Notes: a model not told the origin generated them from the letters alone. Positions 49,931 through 64,000 are shown, counted from the stretch's first letter. The stretch is 64,000 bases of DNA from Trochalopteron elliotii (GCA_024734555.1 JANPWX010000077.1:4482946-4546945), one strand, 5' to 3'. Numbers and translations: made by a program.

Positions 49931-51694
49931 AGTATATAAAAACCTCCCATCTATAACTGTTTTAAAGCAGAGTAAAATTCTAAATATGTTCTCTGAGCTT
50001 TGATGCATTTCATACACTCTGTCTCCAAGTGATTAGCATCACAATCTGCGCTTTGTGACAGCACAGTTATTTCTGTTCTAGTCCAGATGATGGGCTCTTA
50101 ACAGGTATTATTCAGGCTAGTCTGTGAAATTACTGTTTCTAAAGGATTGATACAAATTTCATCCCATTGTTGCAGGACATTGTGGGGACAAGTACTGGAA
50201 AGCAACACTATTTTTTTTCTCCTTTCCAAATATAAGAAAAAAATCATGCAGAGATTTTATTATTTTCAAATTACAACAGAATGGTGTATTTTAAAACCTA
50301 TATTTTGGCCTAGTTTAAGTCTTAATATTTTATGTATTAGTCTCCCTAAAACGGAATCCAGAAATACGCTTAGTTTAAAAGTTCAAGTGGGATTACATAG
50401 CTTTGTGTTGAAATGAATAAATAAATAGCAGCTTTCTGATTAAGGTATGTACAGGGCACTTGACAAGTAGTCTCCTTGAGCTCTCTCCTCATTATTTCTG
50501 TAGATTTCAATCTCAAAGAAATGAGGTTTTGTCCAGCACTCCTGATAAAGGTCTGTGAACTGAGTGGATGGGAGGATAAGATACTTTTCTTGGACCACTG
50601 GATCAGTTCAACAATTTTTATCTTTCATAATCTTTTTATTACCTCCCCTTCATTTAATCTCTTCTGCTGTTTTTCTCACAGACACTAATATCAATTCTAC
50701 TTTTAAAATCTTCATGTCAACCTCTTGATCTTTCTTTCTCCAAAAAGCATGAGACTCATTTCCTGTTGTAATTCCCTTTTCTCTTCTAAGGAGCTCTAAT
50801 TAGGAGAGACACCAATTACAGCCACTATGTACTAGAACACCTTTTAATTAAGCTGCTGTTATTAAGAGCAGATAATTGTCTGTGCAATACATTCATGTGG
50901 CCCTTCCCATTAGCACACGTTGGCATGCACAGATGCACAATCACAATTATTAACTGTCACTTGTTTTGAGCAACAGCTCAAACAGCTGACAGACCAGCCA
51001 TAGCTGTTAACAGAAGCAGAGAATCACAGTGTGGCTGCTAGAATGTTTTTCTCAAAATCGTTCAAGAAGGTTCTTCTTTCATCAAGTGTTTACATAATTC
51101 TGAAGTTCTTGTCTGCAGAAAACACCCACCACCTTCTTGGGTGTTCTCTGAGCTACACAAACCCATTGTTTATGTTGGAGTTTACTGTTGCCCTTGGATA
51201 TAGGCAGCAAACTATGGGCGTTCTGAATTCACCTGCGCTTGTGACTCAGCAGGGCTGCGAGTCTCCACAGCTCATCAGATGTTAGTCACATTTACAAGAT
51301 ACCTCTCAGCATTTATCTTTCACTCTTCAGCCTGCTATTTTCTCACAGTTATTTTTTCATCTATATCTATTGGCATCTGTAGAACCTGTATGTCAAAACT
51401 CATACAGAAGGAAATTTTATGATGCCACCCCCAGGCCACAGCTACTAATGCTTTTGAGAAGATTTCAGTTGTTAAACACAAGTGTTTCCATTACACTGAA
51501 CATTGCTATATTGGAGATATCTCCATTCTGCTGTGTAGCACTACATAAGCCCCATTCTTAATAGTATTGTGTGAGTTCACCTCACCATCAGCCTTCATGT
51601 ATCACTCTTTTAACTGTCTCTTTTCTTTGGCAACTGTTTTGCATAAAGTTATGGACTTCAATTATTTGGGGGTTTTTTGCAGCTCCTGTTGGAA
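49931..51694. other. AT-rich non-coding DNA, no gene recognised
   Basis: Frames reach 89 codons (plus strand, 50147-50416) without motifs. No further ERV sequence is recognised beyond about 49930. Confidence 0.5.
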
Positions 51695-51808
51695 AAACAA
51701 ACAAAAAAAACAACAAAAAGCCCCCAACAACAGAAAGACCCAACAACAACAACAAAAAAAAACCACAAACAAAACAAAAACAAACAAACAAAAAAACAAA
51801 CACACAAT
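51695..51808. repeat. A/C-rich simple tract, (CAAA)n-like
   Basis: AACAAACAAAAAAAACAACA and similar units make up the tract. Three overlapping frames of 85 to 101 codons on both strands (51567-51876) owe their length to it. Confidence 0.88.
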
Positions 51809-54800
51809 TTTTCCTGTTTTGTGCAAAAGCTGTGACTAGCTGCAATTTTCTTTGTCAGGGAAGTCAGAGCAAGTGAAAAACCTTACTTTGCCACCAAACC
51901 TTTTTACTTTATTATTATTTGACTATAGCACTGGTAAAAGACATATTCATATTAGTTATGAAAATTATTGAGCATGTGACAATGTTCCAAGCACCAGTGT
52001 TGAACTTTGCTTACCATATAGAACAGTTGTTCCTAACAAAGAGTGATGAACTGTCAGTAGTTTTGGCTTCTGTAACAGCATTTAGAATACCAGCCTATCA
52101 CTGGGAAAACCTGTTTTGGAGGTTGTATAATAAATATAGGTTTCCTAGGGATCATGTAAGCATGAAATACCTGGAAATAGTCTCAAGGTAAGCAGTTAAA
52201 TAAACTTATTTCTTGCCATATATTCACACTTTTTTTATCTGTATATTCACCCACAGTTTACTCATCTTATGTTCCCAGTTACTATGTATAAAACAGGATC
52301 ACCAGCTACAACTCATTGCCCACTGCACACTGAAGAATATTCACTCCCTTAATTTGCTAACAACATCAACGAACAAAAAAGACTGTGTACAAACTGATTC
52401 CATTTCATCCTACATCTAGGACAGCATTATCATGGGCACAATGCACCGCATCAGAAACTGAAGGTTTGCTTTAAAGGTAAGTCTCCCTACCAATTTATTA
52501 AGTTCCCCCAAAAATGTTAAGAATTATTATTCCTCAGGGAGGAATGCAGTTTATTACAGGGATTTTTCATTAGCTTTTCATGTTGATTCTGCTTTTGATG
52601 AAAACCATTAATAAGTAAAAAGAAAAAAATTCCAGAATTTTGCCAGGATTGTATGAACCGCTTCACCTTCCCCTTAAAAACTGGATGCATAATTTTCCTT
52701 TGCTAGGAACTCTATAAATATGTTGAGGACAAAGACAGACATCCCTATTCTTTTATAGGTTTGCATGAGGAAGATATTTGTCTTGTTTATTTTCATAGAC
52801 AGTAAATAATCTAAGTGCAATGAAAAATACAAATATGAAATGAACTATCTATTCCAGAAACACATATATTTCATGTTTCTAGTATTGCTTTCATGCTGCA
52901 AATATTTTATCTCTATATTACATGGCTACAGAGGAGGTAAAATAAAATTTTTACATACGTAGATTTTAGCTGTCTCCAAGACTGATGTTTCTCCTAGATA
53001 AATTCAGTTTTACTTCGGTCATCAGCATTATTTATCTCTGAAATAGACAACTTTCTTAATTCAACACTCAGCAGTACTGTGGAAATATTGATCTGCAATC
53101 AACTTGCTGACACAGTTATCTTTGCTTAAGCTGCATGTTTACTGAACTGCAAACACAGCAGTATTACAGGCATATATAAGAATTATTTCTACCACAAAGA
53201 AAAAAAATCATAAAAAGCATTTCATCTAAATGGTCTTGTCTGTGTTTTATTCTAACACTTATTTTTATCAAAAGTACTTTTAGGGTAAACCATTCATATT
53301 TTCTTTTTTCTCTCATAATTTTTGTTTGGGATTTATATTTGTTGATTGTCTGGTTGGTTTGGGGATTTTCTTTCATTTTTAATTATGAATATAATGCTAG
53401 GAGAAATTTTCCTACTAATCTCATTTTCATTTTCCTTTTCGCAATGTCAGCTTGTCAATAAAATTAAAATTACTCTGAAGAGCTATTTCCATTGTCTTCA
53501 CAGGTGTTCTTTTGGCTGGGAATCCCAACTTGCAGAACTTTTAAAATACTTCTGGCAATTCAGGTTTGAGTAAACAGTCAAGTTCGTTGACATCAATACA
53601 GTCTGCTTGATTTTGACAGATGACACTGTCAAAGACTATATTTATATTTAATATATAGAGCTCCATAGAAAATTAGTGGATGGTATTCCTGTTTATTCCA
53701 GAGATTAATTAAATTCGATCACAAGTGGAGGTGCATAGAATGAGGAAAATTCTCTGTAATTTAGAAGGGATTCAAATCAAAAGAGATCTGTTCCAAAGTG
53801 GACAGTCTTTTTAGACTGTAGTCTTTACAATCCCATTACATGAACATAGAAATATAAAGTGCAGATTTTTGAATAACATTTAGTGACAGTGGCAGTGACT
53901 GTTAAATACATTTCAAAATTTGTCATCAAAGCCAATAACCTTAATTTGTAATTTAGTTGAAAATAAAAAAAAATGAATAGCCAAACACACTATAAAAGAC
54001 CTGACTTTTAAAGATGGAACAAATAATTGAATGCCTTAATCTCCAATATCAACTTTTCAAATTAAAATTGCTATTACTTGGGAAGGGTTTAATATATATG
54101 TATGTCTGTGTATTTGCAAAGAATAATTAGCCACTATAATGATTACAACCAAATTTGAAATTATGAATATTGCAGAAAACTTATTAAGAAGCATTTATAT
54201 TCACTTTCTAGGATATTAATACACACTGAACATCATAAATATGTGATTATTCAATATAGCATTTCAGTATAGCATTTCTAATTGTCCTTGTGATCTTAGT
54301 TAGTTATATTTTTATTAGTATAACAAAAGTAATGGTAGTCAGTAAAACTAGCCCAATAAGTGGAAAATACAAGCATCCTATCAAATTCACAAACACATAT
54401 GACCCTCTTAAATAGCACTCACCCGCAAAAAAATCTAAAAATCCTTACTGCATAAAGTACAACTTAAATAGAATTTTAGTACCTAAATCCCAGATTGTGA
54501 TTCCAGAAAATGACTGCTAAGGAATGTAAGGAAATGTAAATAATTTTATTTAACTTCATACTCTAGATTTTGTAGTTTTTCAGAGTCATGTATACCACAA
54601 AGCTGACAGATCTAAGCTTTCAAGCCGTTTCAGAAACCTCAGGCTCTTTGGACATTTTCAGATCAGGCAGACACTGTACTGACAGGCCCAAGCTGATCTG
54701 ATTTTTCAAAGACATCTGACATGCATTTATCATCCATACAAGAAAAACACAGCCACCCCAAGGCCATTCTCATGCAAAATGACAGCCAGAGAGAGAGGTG

Positions 54801-55199
54801 GTTCGCATTAAATAGCAGCCTAGTGCCTGAAGTAGAGGGGAAACTGTGGATCAGTTCTAACCTTGGCCAGAAAAGTTCAAATTTGACATCTTCTGAGGGG
54901 AGGCTCAAGCCCCAAGGCTAGAGTACAAAAGCTACATGGCCACAGAAAAAGCAGGGAAACAAAGAGGAGAGAATATAAATGTACAATGTGAGAATATAAA
55001 TGTATGTTTTCTAAGTTTTAAACTTTTACCAACCAGTGGGAATCACAATCCAAGGTAACTAGATATCATTATGTATTTTCTTAATGAACAATGAAAACCA
55101 ATCATATTAATGTATTTCTATCTGGGAAATCACTTAAAATTCAATATTTATCCAAATTTTTATTTCCTTTTATATACAGAACAGTCTCATTAAGACTAA
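51809..55199. other. AT-rich non-coding DNA, no gene recognised
   Basis: A 15-bp direct repeat (GAGAATATAAATGTA) occurs twice with a 21-bp period at 54969-55004. Frames are at most 90 codons. Consensus-like splice donors at 52190 and 52477 have only moderate acceptors upstream. Confidence 0.5.
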
Positions 55200-55293
55200 T
55201 TTAAAACAAAAAAAAAACCCAACCCACCCTCAACTAAACAATGACAACCAAAAAAAAAAAAAAAACCCCTAGCAAAACAAAACAGAAAAAAAT
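55200..55293. repeat. A/C-rich simple tract
   Basis: TTAAAACAAAAAAAAAACCC through a long A run and ACAAAACAGAAAAAA make up the tract. No coding content. Confidence 0.8.
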
Positions 55294-56040
55294 CACATTC
55301 CTAGAAAGGAAAGAACTCATCTTGCTTTGATATCAAGACTCTTTTTTGACATAGATAAATCCCTGAAAAAACAATATTCAGTGCTCTGATAAAATTGCAC
55401 TGCAAACACGACTTATTTCTTTATAAATAAAAAACACAAAGTGAAAAATCTTGGAATGTGGGTGCTGTGATTAATGTTAAACTTAGCCAGGCTGTATAAA
55501 ACTGACAGTATTCTTGATTTTGTCCCTGGAACAGGAGAAAAATACTTCTGAAGATGCATATAAATATTGTATATCAGTATTATGACTAGGCATGCATAAA
55601 ATGAACAGAAGTTACATAACTGTACCTAAATCATCCACCTGTCTTCAGATTAAAACCCTTTATTTTCACCATAATGTGAATTAAATTAGCCATAGTAAAT
55701 CTCAAGATGGTATAAAGCAGTACTGATAAATGCACCCAATTTTCTTATTTTGTCTATAGCATCATTATGCCACTTCCAGCATGAAATAACATATATTGGA
55801 TTAAATGAAACTAAGGTATACCCACAAAACATATTAAAACAAATTTGTTCAGTTAACAAATTTTTGGATAAAAGATCTCAATTCCTCTTGAAAATGAATC
55901 TTCATTTTAAAAAATAATCCTTCTGCATGCTCATGAATTAGTGGTCATGAGTAAGTGATACAGTGTTTCTTCAACTCTTGATAAAATTCTTCCCACCTTA
56001 CGATCTGTATGCTCTTGCACTTCACTCCACTCTGGATTAT
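55294..56040. other. AT-rich non-coding DNA
   Basis: No feature is recognised. The 65-codon minus-strand frame at 55931-56128 runs into the tandem duplication and has no motif. Confidence 0.5.
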
Positions 56041-56424
56041 ATGAATCTAGAAGTATAAAAAGGACAATATCTATAGGGGTACAATATTTCTTTTCAGGAA
56101 AATAAGAGCTTAAGTTCAATCTTAACATAAACCATTATTTGCCTTAAAAATGCCAATTTAACCCCATACTGGTAAACCAAAATAATTCATCCCAAAAATT
56201 CTATAACTTTTCAAAAAATGTAACTTGCAAATATGAATCTAGAGGTATAAAAAACACAATATCTATAGGAATGCAATATTTCATTTTAGGAAAATAAGAG
56301 CTTAATTTAAATTTTAACATAACCCATTACTTGATTTAAAAATGCCAATTTAACCCCATACTGGTAAGCCAAAGATATTTCATCCCAAAAATTCCATAAG
56401 TTTTCAAAAAATGTAACTTGCAAA
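56041..56424. repeat. Two-copy tandem duplication, unit 192 bp
   Basis: Copy 1 is 56041-56232 and copy 2 is 56233-56424. Both start ATGAATCTAGA and share AGGAAAATAAGAGCTTAA, ATGCCAATTTAACCCCATAC and TTTTCAAAAAATGTAACTTG at a constant offset of 192-193 bp. They differ by scattered substitutions and one single-base indel, roughly one site in ten by eye. The unit is AT-rich and non-coding and is not seen elsewhere in the window. Confidence 0.93.
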
Positions 56425-59400
56425 CTGTTTCAGACTACCATTTCAGACATCCATAGTACTGTGAGATTTGTCCTGAGGGTATTTTCTGTGCAATAAGTCA
56501 TTTCCACAGGACAGGTCATTATTTATTTATTTATTAGCCTCCTGACCTGAAAGAGAATAATATTTACCTTAGAAAGGAAAAAATAGTCTAGAAACTTCCT
56601 GAACACCTCCAGTGAGGCCTGAGACTACTTGTCTCTGTAAGAGACTACCTTTTTTTATATTTCCTCCTGTTTAAAAGGTTTATTCAATAGCAAATTAGGA
56701 AAAAAAAAATTAGTGTTTTTGTGACTGCAATTAATTAATCCAAATCATAGGTCACACACAAAAAACTAAATGTTCACTGTGAACTTTTTTTTTTACTTTG
56801 GGATGATTACTTAGAAAAATGAAAACATATCAAAATATATTTAAATGGTAAAATTTCTCTTAACAACATATAGTTTTCCTCTGATTTTCTGACAAGTCCT
56901 GATCTAGTATATACTTGCTCATATGCTTCATTTACACTGCTGTCCAGTGCTATTTGATATGACATTCATAAATTCACCTGTGCTTAAGCAATTCTGCCAT
57001 CACCAAAGCAGATGTAATACACAAAATATATTTTATGTTCTGAATTTCCAGCTTGGGTGTCATTTATAATCTTTTGATGATTAACCTGTTTTAAGTAGTA
57101 ATCAAAATCACTTCTTTTAGCACGTCGGAGCCTTAATCTATCACCACTGTGCTAATGCAGCCAAAAAAATCTGTCCAGGCTTAAATTACTTTCATTCTAG
57201 GATTATTTTGTCAATATTGTGATGTACAACACACACTGCTGTATCTTGCTTTAAAATCTTTTCTAGCATTCCAAACACATAGGAGTGGTCATAATCTTTT
57301 CAGGTGTGTGAAGGCAAGTACAACATAATTTATCAAAGCATAGTAACTTTGACACACAATTCTGACACACAAACAGAGAAACCTTCTGTTGAAAAAGTCC
57401 TATTTATTCATTTATGTAAAGAACTGCTGAAGCCAAAAAAGGATTCAAATGGCAGCCATGTCCATCAATCATTAAAAAACCCAAAGCAACACACAAAGAT
57501 CTGTGCACAGCCACTCAAGGAATCTTTCCCCCTGATTTTAACTGCTTGGCTGTACAACAAAGAGGCAAGGCTGCCTGTGCCTTCTCAGCAAATGTCATTC
57601 TTTTCCAGACTCTAGAATGTCTTGTGATATAACACTCAGGTTTATACTGACATACTAGTTTAGGCCAGGATTGATTACCTTCTTTTCTCTATCTTCCTGT
57701 CAATATATAACCTTTTTGTAACATGATGCAGGTTACTATGTTTTCCAACAGAGAAGATTCACCTCTATTACATGGATAATAAAATTATACTGATTCTAAT
57801 TTTTCATTTCCAGAGGGGGTTATTTTTTTATTCATCCATGTTTTCAACTTCCTGTTAAAATAGTATCATGTAGCGCTAAAAGGACACTATAATAATTAGC
57901 TGAAAACATTCTGATAAACTTGACTCTCAATTTATTTTGCGTGCTGGAGAGAATGATTAAAATCTATGTTGGAAGGCAGTATCTCATAGAGTGGTAGAGA
58001 GGTGACATAAAAGGTGTCAAATGAATGCTGTAATGAGAAACAAAGAGAGCAAGACATTCAAGGGGTGAATACACCTACCTTACTACAAAGGGGAAGGCTT
58101 TATTTCCAGTTGTTGAGTCATCCTGGACCTATAGTGAAGAGACTGTGCAAAGCTGACATGCTGTCCTGGTTACCCAAGGGTCTTCACACCTCTCAATGAA
58201 CCAGATATTTTCTAAAAAAACAATAAACGTATGCATTTTTGTTTTGTATTTGGATTCTGCAGTTTAGAATTGCCTCTTTGAAAGTTTTTGAATTTAATTT
58301 GAACAAAGGTCACCAGAATAAAAAAAATTCAAAGGTTTGTCATGACTCACAGCAAGTTAATTTCATCTCAGCTCCACAATCAAGCAAACAAACCTGAACA
58401 GGAAGATGTGAAATGCAAATTTTAAATGTATTAAAAGTTCAGGTCTATATAATGAAGTATTTGTTGTCAAGACAAGGACAAATAAATATTACTTTTGGAA
58501 CAGTTGAAACTATAAAGCATTTTTCATGTTAAAATAGTGCCAGGATTTTAAATAATGATCTTTACAAATGAACACAGCTTTAGATGACTGGGAAAAACTG
58601 ACTGGTATGAACAACATTCTGAAAGGAAAACAGAACTAACGATAGAAAAGTCATATTTAATCTGAAAAGTAAAATATCTACAATCAGGAGCAGGAAGGAG
58701 TACTAATGTTGAAAACACTTAATGAGTAATGAAATGACCTGCAATATACACAGAGTTGAACACTGTTACCCAGAAGAAAAGTATAATTATCAAGATAAGA
58801 AGATACAACAACTTGATCAGAATACTGACAAGTGTACACAGGATAATGTCTTTACAATATATGTAACTCTCAACAGTTTGATAGTCAATGTTTTCTAGCT
58901 TGCTCTAGGAATATCTAACACATTATATATTTTTAGTAAGCTACAAATCTTGGATAGATAGTTCAAATTCAAGAGAATCCAGATGTTTTCTGATACCTTC
59001 ATCTTCAAAACTGGTTTTCCAGTGAAAAATCCTGATTCTGTTGCGTGCTTCCATGTACCAAATATAAGTCCCATATAAACCTTCCTTTAGCTCTGTTTGC
59101 ATCAAGTCTTCCTTCTTTATCACAAAATTTCAACAGTGTTTTAGAAGAAATCTGCTATGATGGCTAGCCATTGCCATACATTTAATGGAAGAATAGAAAA
59201 AAGTATACACTAATAGTTCTGGTTGCAGAAGCCAGAGGGCAATACCTATTCTTTCCCAAGATTTGTGAGGCTTTAGCAAGTCTTGCTCAGTTTGTTGCTT
59301 GAATTCAAACTGTCAAGGAGACAAAATTTACAACTGTCTGAGGGTAAAACTGAATTCATACCAGAAATTATGTATTTTTAACTAACTTGCCAGATCTTCA

Positions 59401-62400
59401 ATATTGTTCTCTGTTACAAACACAGCCAGGTTCTACAGGGCTGCAGTGAACTGTTTCATAGTGCAGAGACCAGGTGACCTAAAATTACCTTTTTCCATGC
59501 TATTCAACTCTCCTGCCTTTCCAAAACTGTGGTTTTCATCAAAAAACTCATTGAAAATGGCCATTGCCTGATGCTAGTTCCAAAATTTTGCTTAAAGATT
59601 ATTTGGAGCTGCTATTTGACATGGGACAAAATGTGCAACCATCTTCCTAGTGGTATTAAAATACAGATTGTCGAGATTAAGAGCTTTAGGAATGAAAATT
59701 TGGCACACTTTTCTCTTCCACTGCAACTAAGTTTCTGGTCCTTGCTACAGATAACAGAGGACTGTTTGTATTCACAATCATACTCTTGAAGACTTAGCCA
59801 CAACATTAATATTTTTATGCCCTTAAGATAGTGGTGCAGAAAGCGTGTCTTAAAAATCCCTTCATTTCTGAAAGCAGCATACCAAAGTACTTGTCAAGGC
59901 ATTTATTTGAGGACCTGTCACTCTGAAAATTACACTTGGAGCAAACCTATTTTAGGACAAAATTTGGGCATGTTTTTTCTACAAACCCCAAGTGAAAGCA
60001 CGATGTAAAACAATTCAGAAAACAGTATACAAAAATGAAAATAGAGTCAGCCATTCATGCATCTACACACATGCATAAAAATATTTATACATTTAGAGTA
60101 GTAGGATTTTCATACTATTTCATTCAGTTTTGAAACTGTCAAAGGTCTCATGTAAACACAGGACAGAGGATAACGGGGTTATTGACATCACTTCACAGAA
60201 TGTTAATTTTGGTGTATTTTTCCACATGCACTGCATGCAAAAATTTCCTGTGTTTCTGTTCAAATGAAGTTTTGAAAATGTTACTTTGGGAATGATCATT
60301 CTAAAATTTAATGGATTGTTAAAACATGTCATATCTAATACCTCTTAGTTTGTACTCCTGTATTAAATTTTATTTAAAGATTTCTCATGGAGTACACTTA
60401 ATATTATTATATTTGTCTAACAAGAGATGCCTACATAGAAGATTAGTTATAGAAAAGCCAGCTATATAGAAGATACAAGAAAAATCTCCACATGTAGTAT
60501 TTTCTACATCTTGATTCAGTTCAAATATGACCCAACATGTTCAGTAACAAAGAGAAATGTATTAATCTCCATTTAAACAAGTAAAAATTTACTTCAATTT
60601 TAGTTTGCCACTTCTAATAAAAAAAGAATTAAATGTTAGGAAAATTATAATTGGGAAGTAACTGACTCCAAAGTCCTACTCATGACATGGACATTAAATT
60701 CAGGCCATCTTTCTCATGACATTTGTTCATTCAAGTCTTGGAATTTAATTATCCTCATGGTAATTTCTTCCTCCCACCCTTTCTATCAAGCCCCAGATTA
60801 CCTCACACTTTTTAAAAATAATTTTATTCAAACAGTATTCTAAGTTACTCTTCAGTTTCAGTACCCTGGATACATACAAGGAGTATGTAAAATCCTAGAG
60901 TCTAATGATATTATAAAAGCCAAAAAAGTGAAACAATATTACTCCATTTTTCTCTTAGGCAATACTTTACTTATTTATGTATTTATTTAAAAAAAACCCA
61001 AGAACATACTTGCATGGGTCAAACATATCAGGCAATAAAAATTCATCCCCAGCATTTCCACCCACACATTCCCTGCAAATATTTTCACTCTGAGCAAAGT
61101 CATCACATAAGGAACTAATCATTTTAAGTATGAAGTAACACATTAAGTAAGCCTGAATGAGATTTTTAAGTCATCAGGTTTTGATCTTATGCATATCTTA
61201 GCTTCTGAGAATTAACTCTTGTTTCAAATACAGCAATGTATTGAGTCTGACTACAGCTGTCAAAGATGGGGAGTTGCATACAAGATATTGTAAAGTGTTC
61301 CAATCTTTTAAGCTATCTGAAAATGCTGAGCAGGATTTTTAGTTGAATGACACAAGTATCTTTTTAGACCATTTTCAGCCTTTTAGCCATCATACTTTGC
61401 ACAAATACTCCTCAAGTAAATTTCTTATTTTCTGAAATTAAGTCATTCCTTATATCTATTGTATTTTGACTAAAGAGATTGAACTCCTAAAGTCTTTCTT
61501 TTGGGTCTGTAATATTTCTGAACTTTTAAATTATTAAGTTTTCCCATCATTATTTCCTTGTGAAATATAGAAGTGGATTCAGAGATAGGATAAATGTATA
61601 AGTTAAGGAACCTGCCAGTTATGTCCGATATATTTGTTTCTTTGTAGGTTTCTCTTTTTGTGTATTCAAAAATCACATTGCCTCTTCTTTTTTTTTTTTT
61701 TAGCAGAACTCATATCACTCTATTATGTATCACAATCTTTTAGCCAATTTATCTCCATTCTTGAGTGAAACTTTATTTTGATACATGGCAACCTACAGTG
61801 GAAAACTTTACAACCTCCCAGATTATTCTTTCTCAGAATTACTCATTTCTCTAATCCTTGTATAATACTTGTGTATTTGCTTACTGCAGTATGGTCTTAT
61901 CATTCTGCAAGTAAAAAATATTAAAATAGGCTACAGTTAAATATGGAATGTTCTTAAACAACTAGAAATTTCATTATGTCAATAATGTGTAGGCCTCTGC
62001 TTAAGATAATATATTATCTAAAAATAAGTTTAAAACACTGATTAACTTGATGGATAGTAAGAGAGAAATGATACACTATATTTTACATACCTTAATTTAA
62101 TAGTGTCAAGGGCTTTTTGCATGAAACTCTGGAGTCTGTTTACTTCTCCCTATTCAGAAAGTTGCTATGGCTGTTTTCTAGTATCTAGCGGTGTTTTTTT
62201 CATTATGTTCACACATTGGTGTCTTCATGCGGCTTTTTTTCCACTGGCTTGAACCCACAAGCCACAGTATTGCTTGTTGTGATGGTGGAAAGTGACTTTT
62301 TTTTTGCTGTTCTGATGGAAAACGATTTCCATAATGAGCATGAGGATCAACCCTTCTCTGTTCTTTTTCTGTGCTTTCATTGTAGATATTTGTCAATATT

Positions 62401-64000
62401 AGAGGATCCAATAACAAATTTTTAAGCAGGAATAACTTTAACAAGTATGAGCACGTTCTGATGAAATCTACATGATAGCTATTATGTGAAATATGTTACG
62501 CAGGAACAGCTTCTCCATTGGAGAGAATATTCCGTGGGATATACTTGCCTGTGGAGTGGAATTGGATTGGTCAAGGAGGAACAATCTCTTTCTCTGTTTC
62601 CTTTCTCTCTCTTTTATTTTTCCACAGAAGTAACTTGCTGCATTAGAGTGGATGTGTGCTATCAGCTATGGACTCTGTAAATCCTTGTGTGTGTGAACTG
62701 GTCTTAACAGCCACTGTGCAAAAGAAAAACTTTCCAAAATGAAGAACAAGCAAATAATCCTAGCAGATCAGAAGCTACAGCAAATAGGATGGAACCAAAT
62801 TAAAGTTTCAAATTTGTTCCTATTAAAATAAACATGAAAAGAAATTGGTGAAATGGAAAAAAAATAGACAAAAGTAACTTTTGTTGGGGCATAACTGAGC
62901 AAGTTGGATGAAAATTTATATTGTGCTGAGATACCAAAGATCAGAGAAAAAAGAATAGTGATGCTCTTGTTCATCCTCTGTTCAAAGGACATGCATATTT
63001 ACATTCAAATTGCAAATATAATTGGTACAGTGAGGGCATCACCAATCTCAAGAGCCTGATGTTATGGGTTTTCTTGTGCCCACTCTGCTAGGCACATGCC
63101 ACCACACGGAGTACTTGACCTTGTTTCCTTTAAGATTACATATTTCTCTATGGTTACTATGAAAAAAATACTATTTTTCAATAAGAATTTCATTGTGTAA
63201 TGAAAAAATAAATGAAAACAGGTGAAGAGTATTTTATAACACACCCAAGTGTCATTTATTTATCATAATGCTGATGGTATATATTGCAGGTCTCGAAGTG
63301 TGAGAGCATACTGGCTGTTTCAAGATTTCAATGGTTTTGTAGGAATAGTCAGTTAAGATATAACTTGGTTACACTCATTCCACATTTTGGTAGTAGCTCA
63401 CATAATAAGATATTCCCTGGACTATGCACACAAGATCATAATGACATCTATTTGGACCAGTCCATGCAGAACAAGGCAGGAAAGCTAATAATGAAAGGTA
63501 GGCAAAGTCAGATTTCTAATATCTGAGTTTTCTCCATGGCAAAAAATTTTTTAGCAGTACAGAAAATCTCGTGAATTCTAATCTAGAAAGTCACAGGAAA
63601 AAAAAAGTAGATCACACAAAACAAACAAGGGAAAGAAAGATACTGACAGCAGGTGTGTTTTTCAGATATAAAAGAGAAGATGATAGGAACAAAAGATAGG
63701 GAAACAATAATGTGTCAGAAGTTGACAAGAACTCTGTAAATTCACATCCCACCATATGAGGAGAGAGCACTGCAATGGTCAATCCTAGTGGAAAAGAACA
63801 AGACTCCTGTGCCATCTTGGTGTATTTTTGCTGTCTTTGGTGTCTTATGGAAGATGTGTTTGAGGAGTAAGTGATCTTGAGCAAAGCCCTGAAAGTCATT
63901 TTAGTCCAGTGCTAAGGCTAGAGACAGCCATTGGCCCCAGGTATATTACAATAAATGGAAATTTTGGCTAAACTTCCTAGATACCAGCTAGATCTGCTCT
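56425..64000. other. AT-rich non-coding DNA, no gene recognised
   Basis: There is an (ATTT)n run at about 56518-56536 and a long T run at about 61688-61701. Frames reach 103 codons (plus strand, 57304-57615) with no recognisable domain. An isolated strong splice-acceptor-like sequence ends at 62627. No CR1, LTR or RNA gene was recognised, so this is the longest stretch of the window without a recognised interspersed repeat. Confidence 0.5.

Noticed and set aside
52420..52476. Possible short exon ending in AAAG|GTAAGT
   Set aside because: The acceptor is moderate, one frame only is open and the peptide is not recognisable. It is weaker than the candidate at 22382.
1..64000. Prokaryotic-type features (operons, CRISPR arrays, insertion sequences, phage genes)
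   Set aside because: No spaced direct repeats, no ribosome-binding-site/ORF structure and no dense coding. The CR1 and ERV content identifies vertebrate, avian-type DNA.

Overview
The window looks like a gene-poor, AT-rich stretch of a bird chromosome, most likely a passerine. It carries seven copies of the chicken-repeat-1 (CR1) LINE 3' end. It also carries solo LTRs and ERV remnants of families I recognise as common in avian genomes. No alternative such as bacterial, viral, plasmid or organellar DNA fits: there is no dense coding, and the longest open frame is 134 codons with no recognisable domain. The species cannot be fixed from sequence alone.

Layout. 1-482 is the 3' part of a (+) strand LTR. 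The same LTR family recurs as a complete solo LTR on the minus strand at 39986-40605, with TG...CA ends and a 6-bp target-site duplication. A second LTR family (ends GGTTTAACCCC / GGGGTTAAACC) occurs at 12130-12683, 30424-31022, 40946-41835 and 48428-48931. At the last site it is joined to an antisense pol remnant (integrase then RNase H, 49263-49930), and a CR1 copy (48932-49262) sits between the two. CR1 fragments lie at 3074, 16843, 27175, 27661, 36028, 42641 and 48932, all on the minus strand, and a much older LINE fragment lies near 6180-6470. Between these is non-coding, AT-rich DNA with A/C-rich or G/T-rich simple tracts, a 192-bp two-copy tandem duplication (56041-56424) and a perfect 22-bp palindrome (21700-21721).

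Genes. I find no protein-coding gene that I can defend. One 35-nt candidate microexon (22382-22416, + strand) has a consensus branch point, pyrimidine tract, acceptor and donor, but I cannot assign it to a gene. The uniform antisense orientation of the CR1 copies together with this plus-strand candidate is weakly consistent with the window lying in a large intron of a plus-strand gene; an intergenic gene desert is equally possible. I did not find a new biological system here. The most informative features are transposon archaeology: nested and inverted LTRs, and one LTR that looks comparatively recent.
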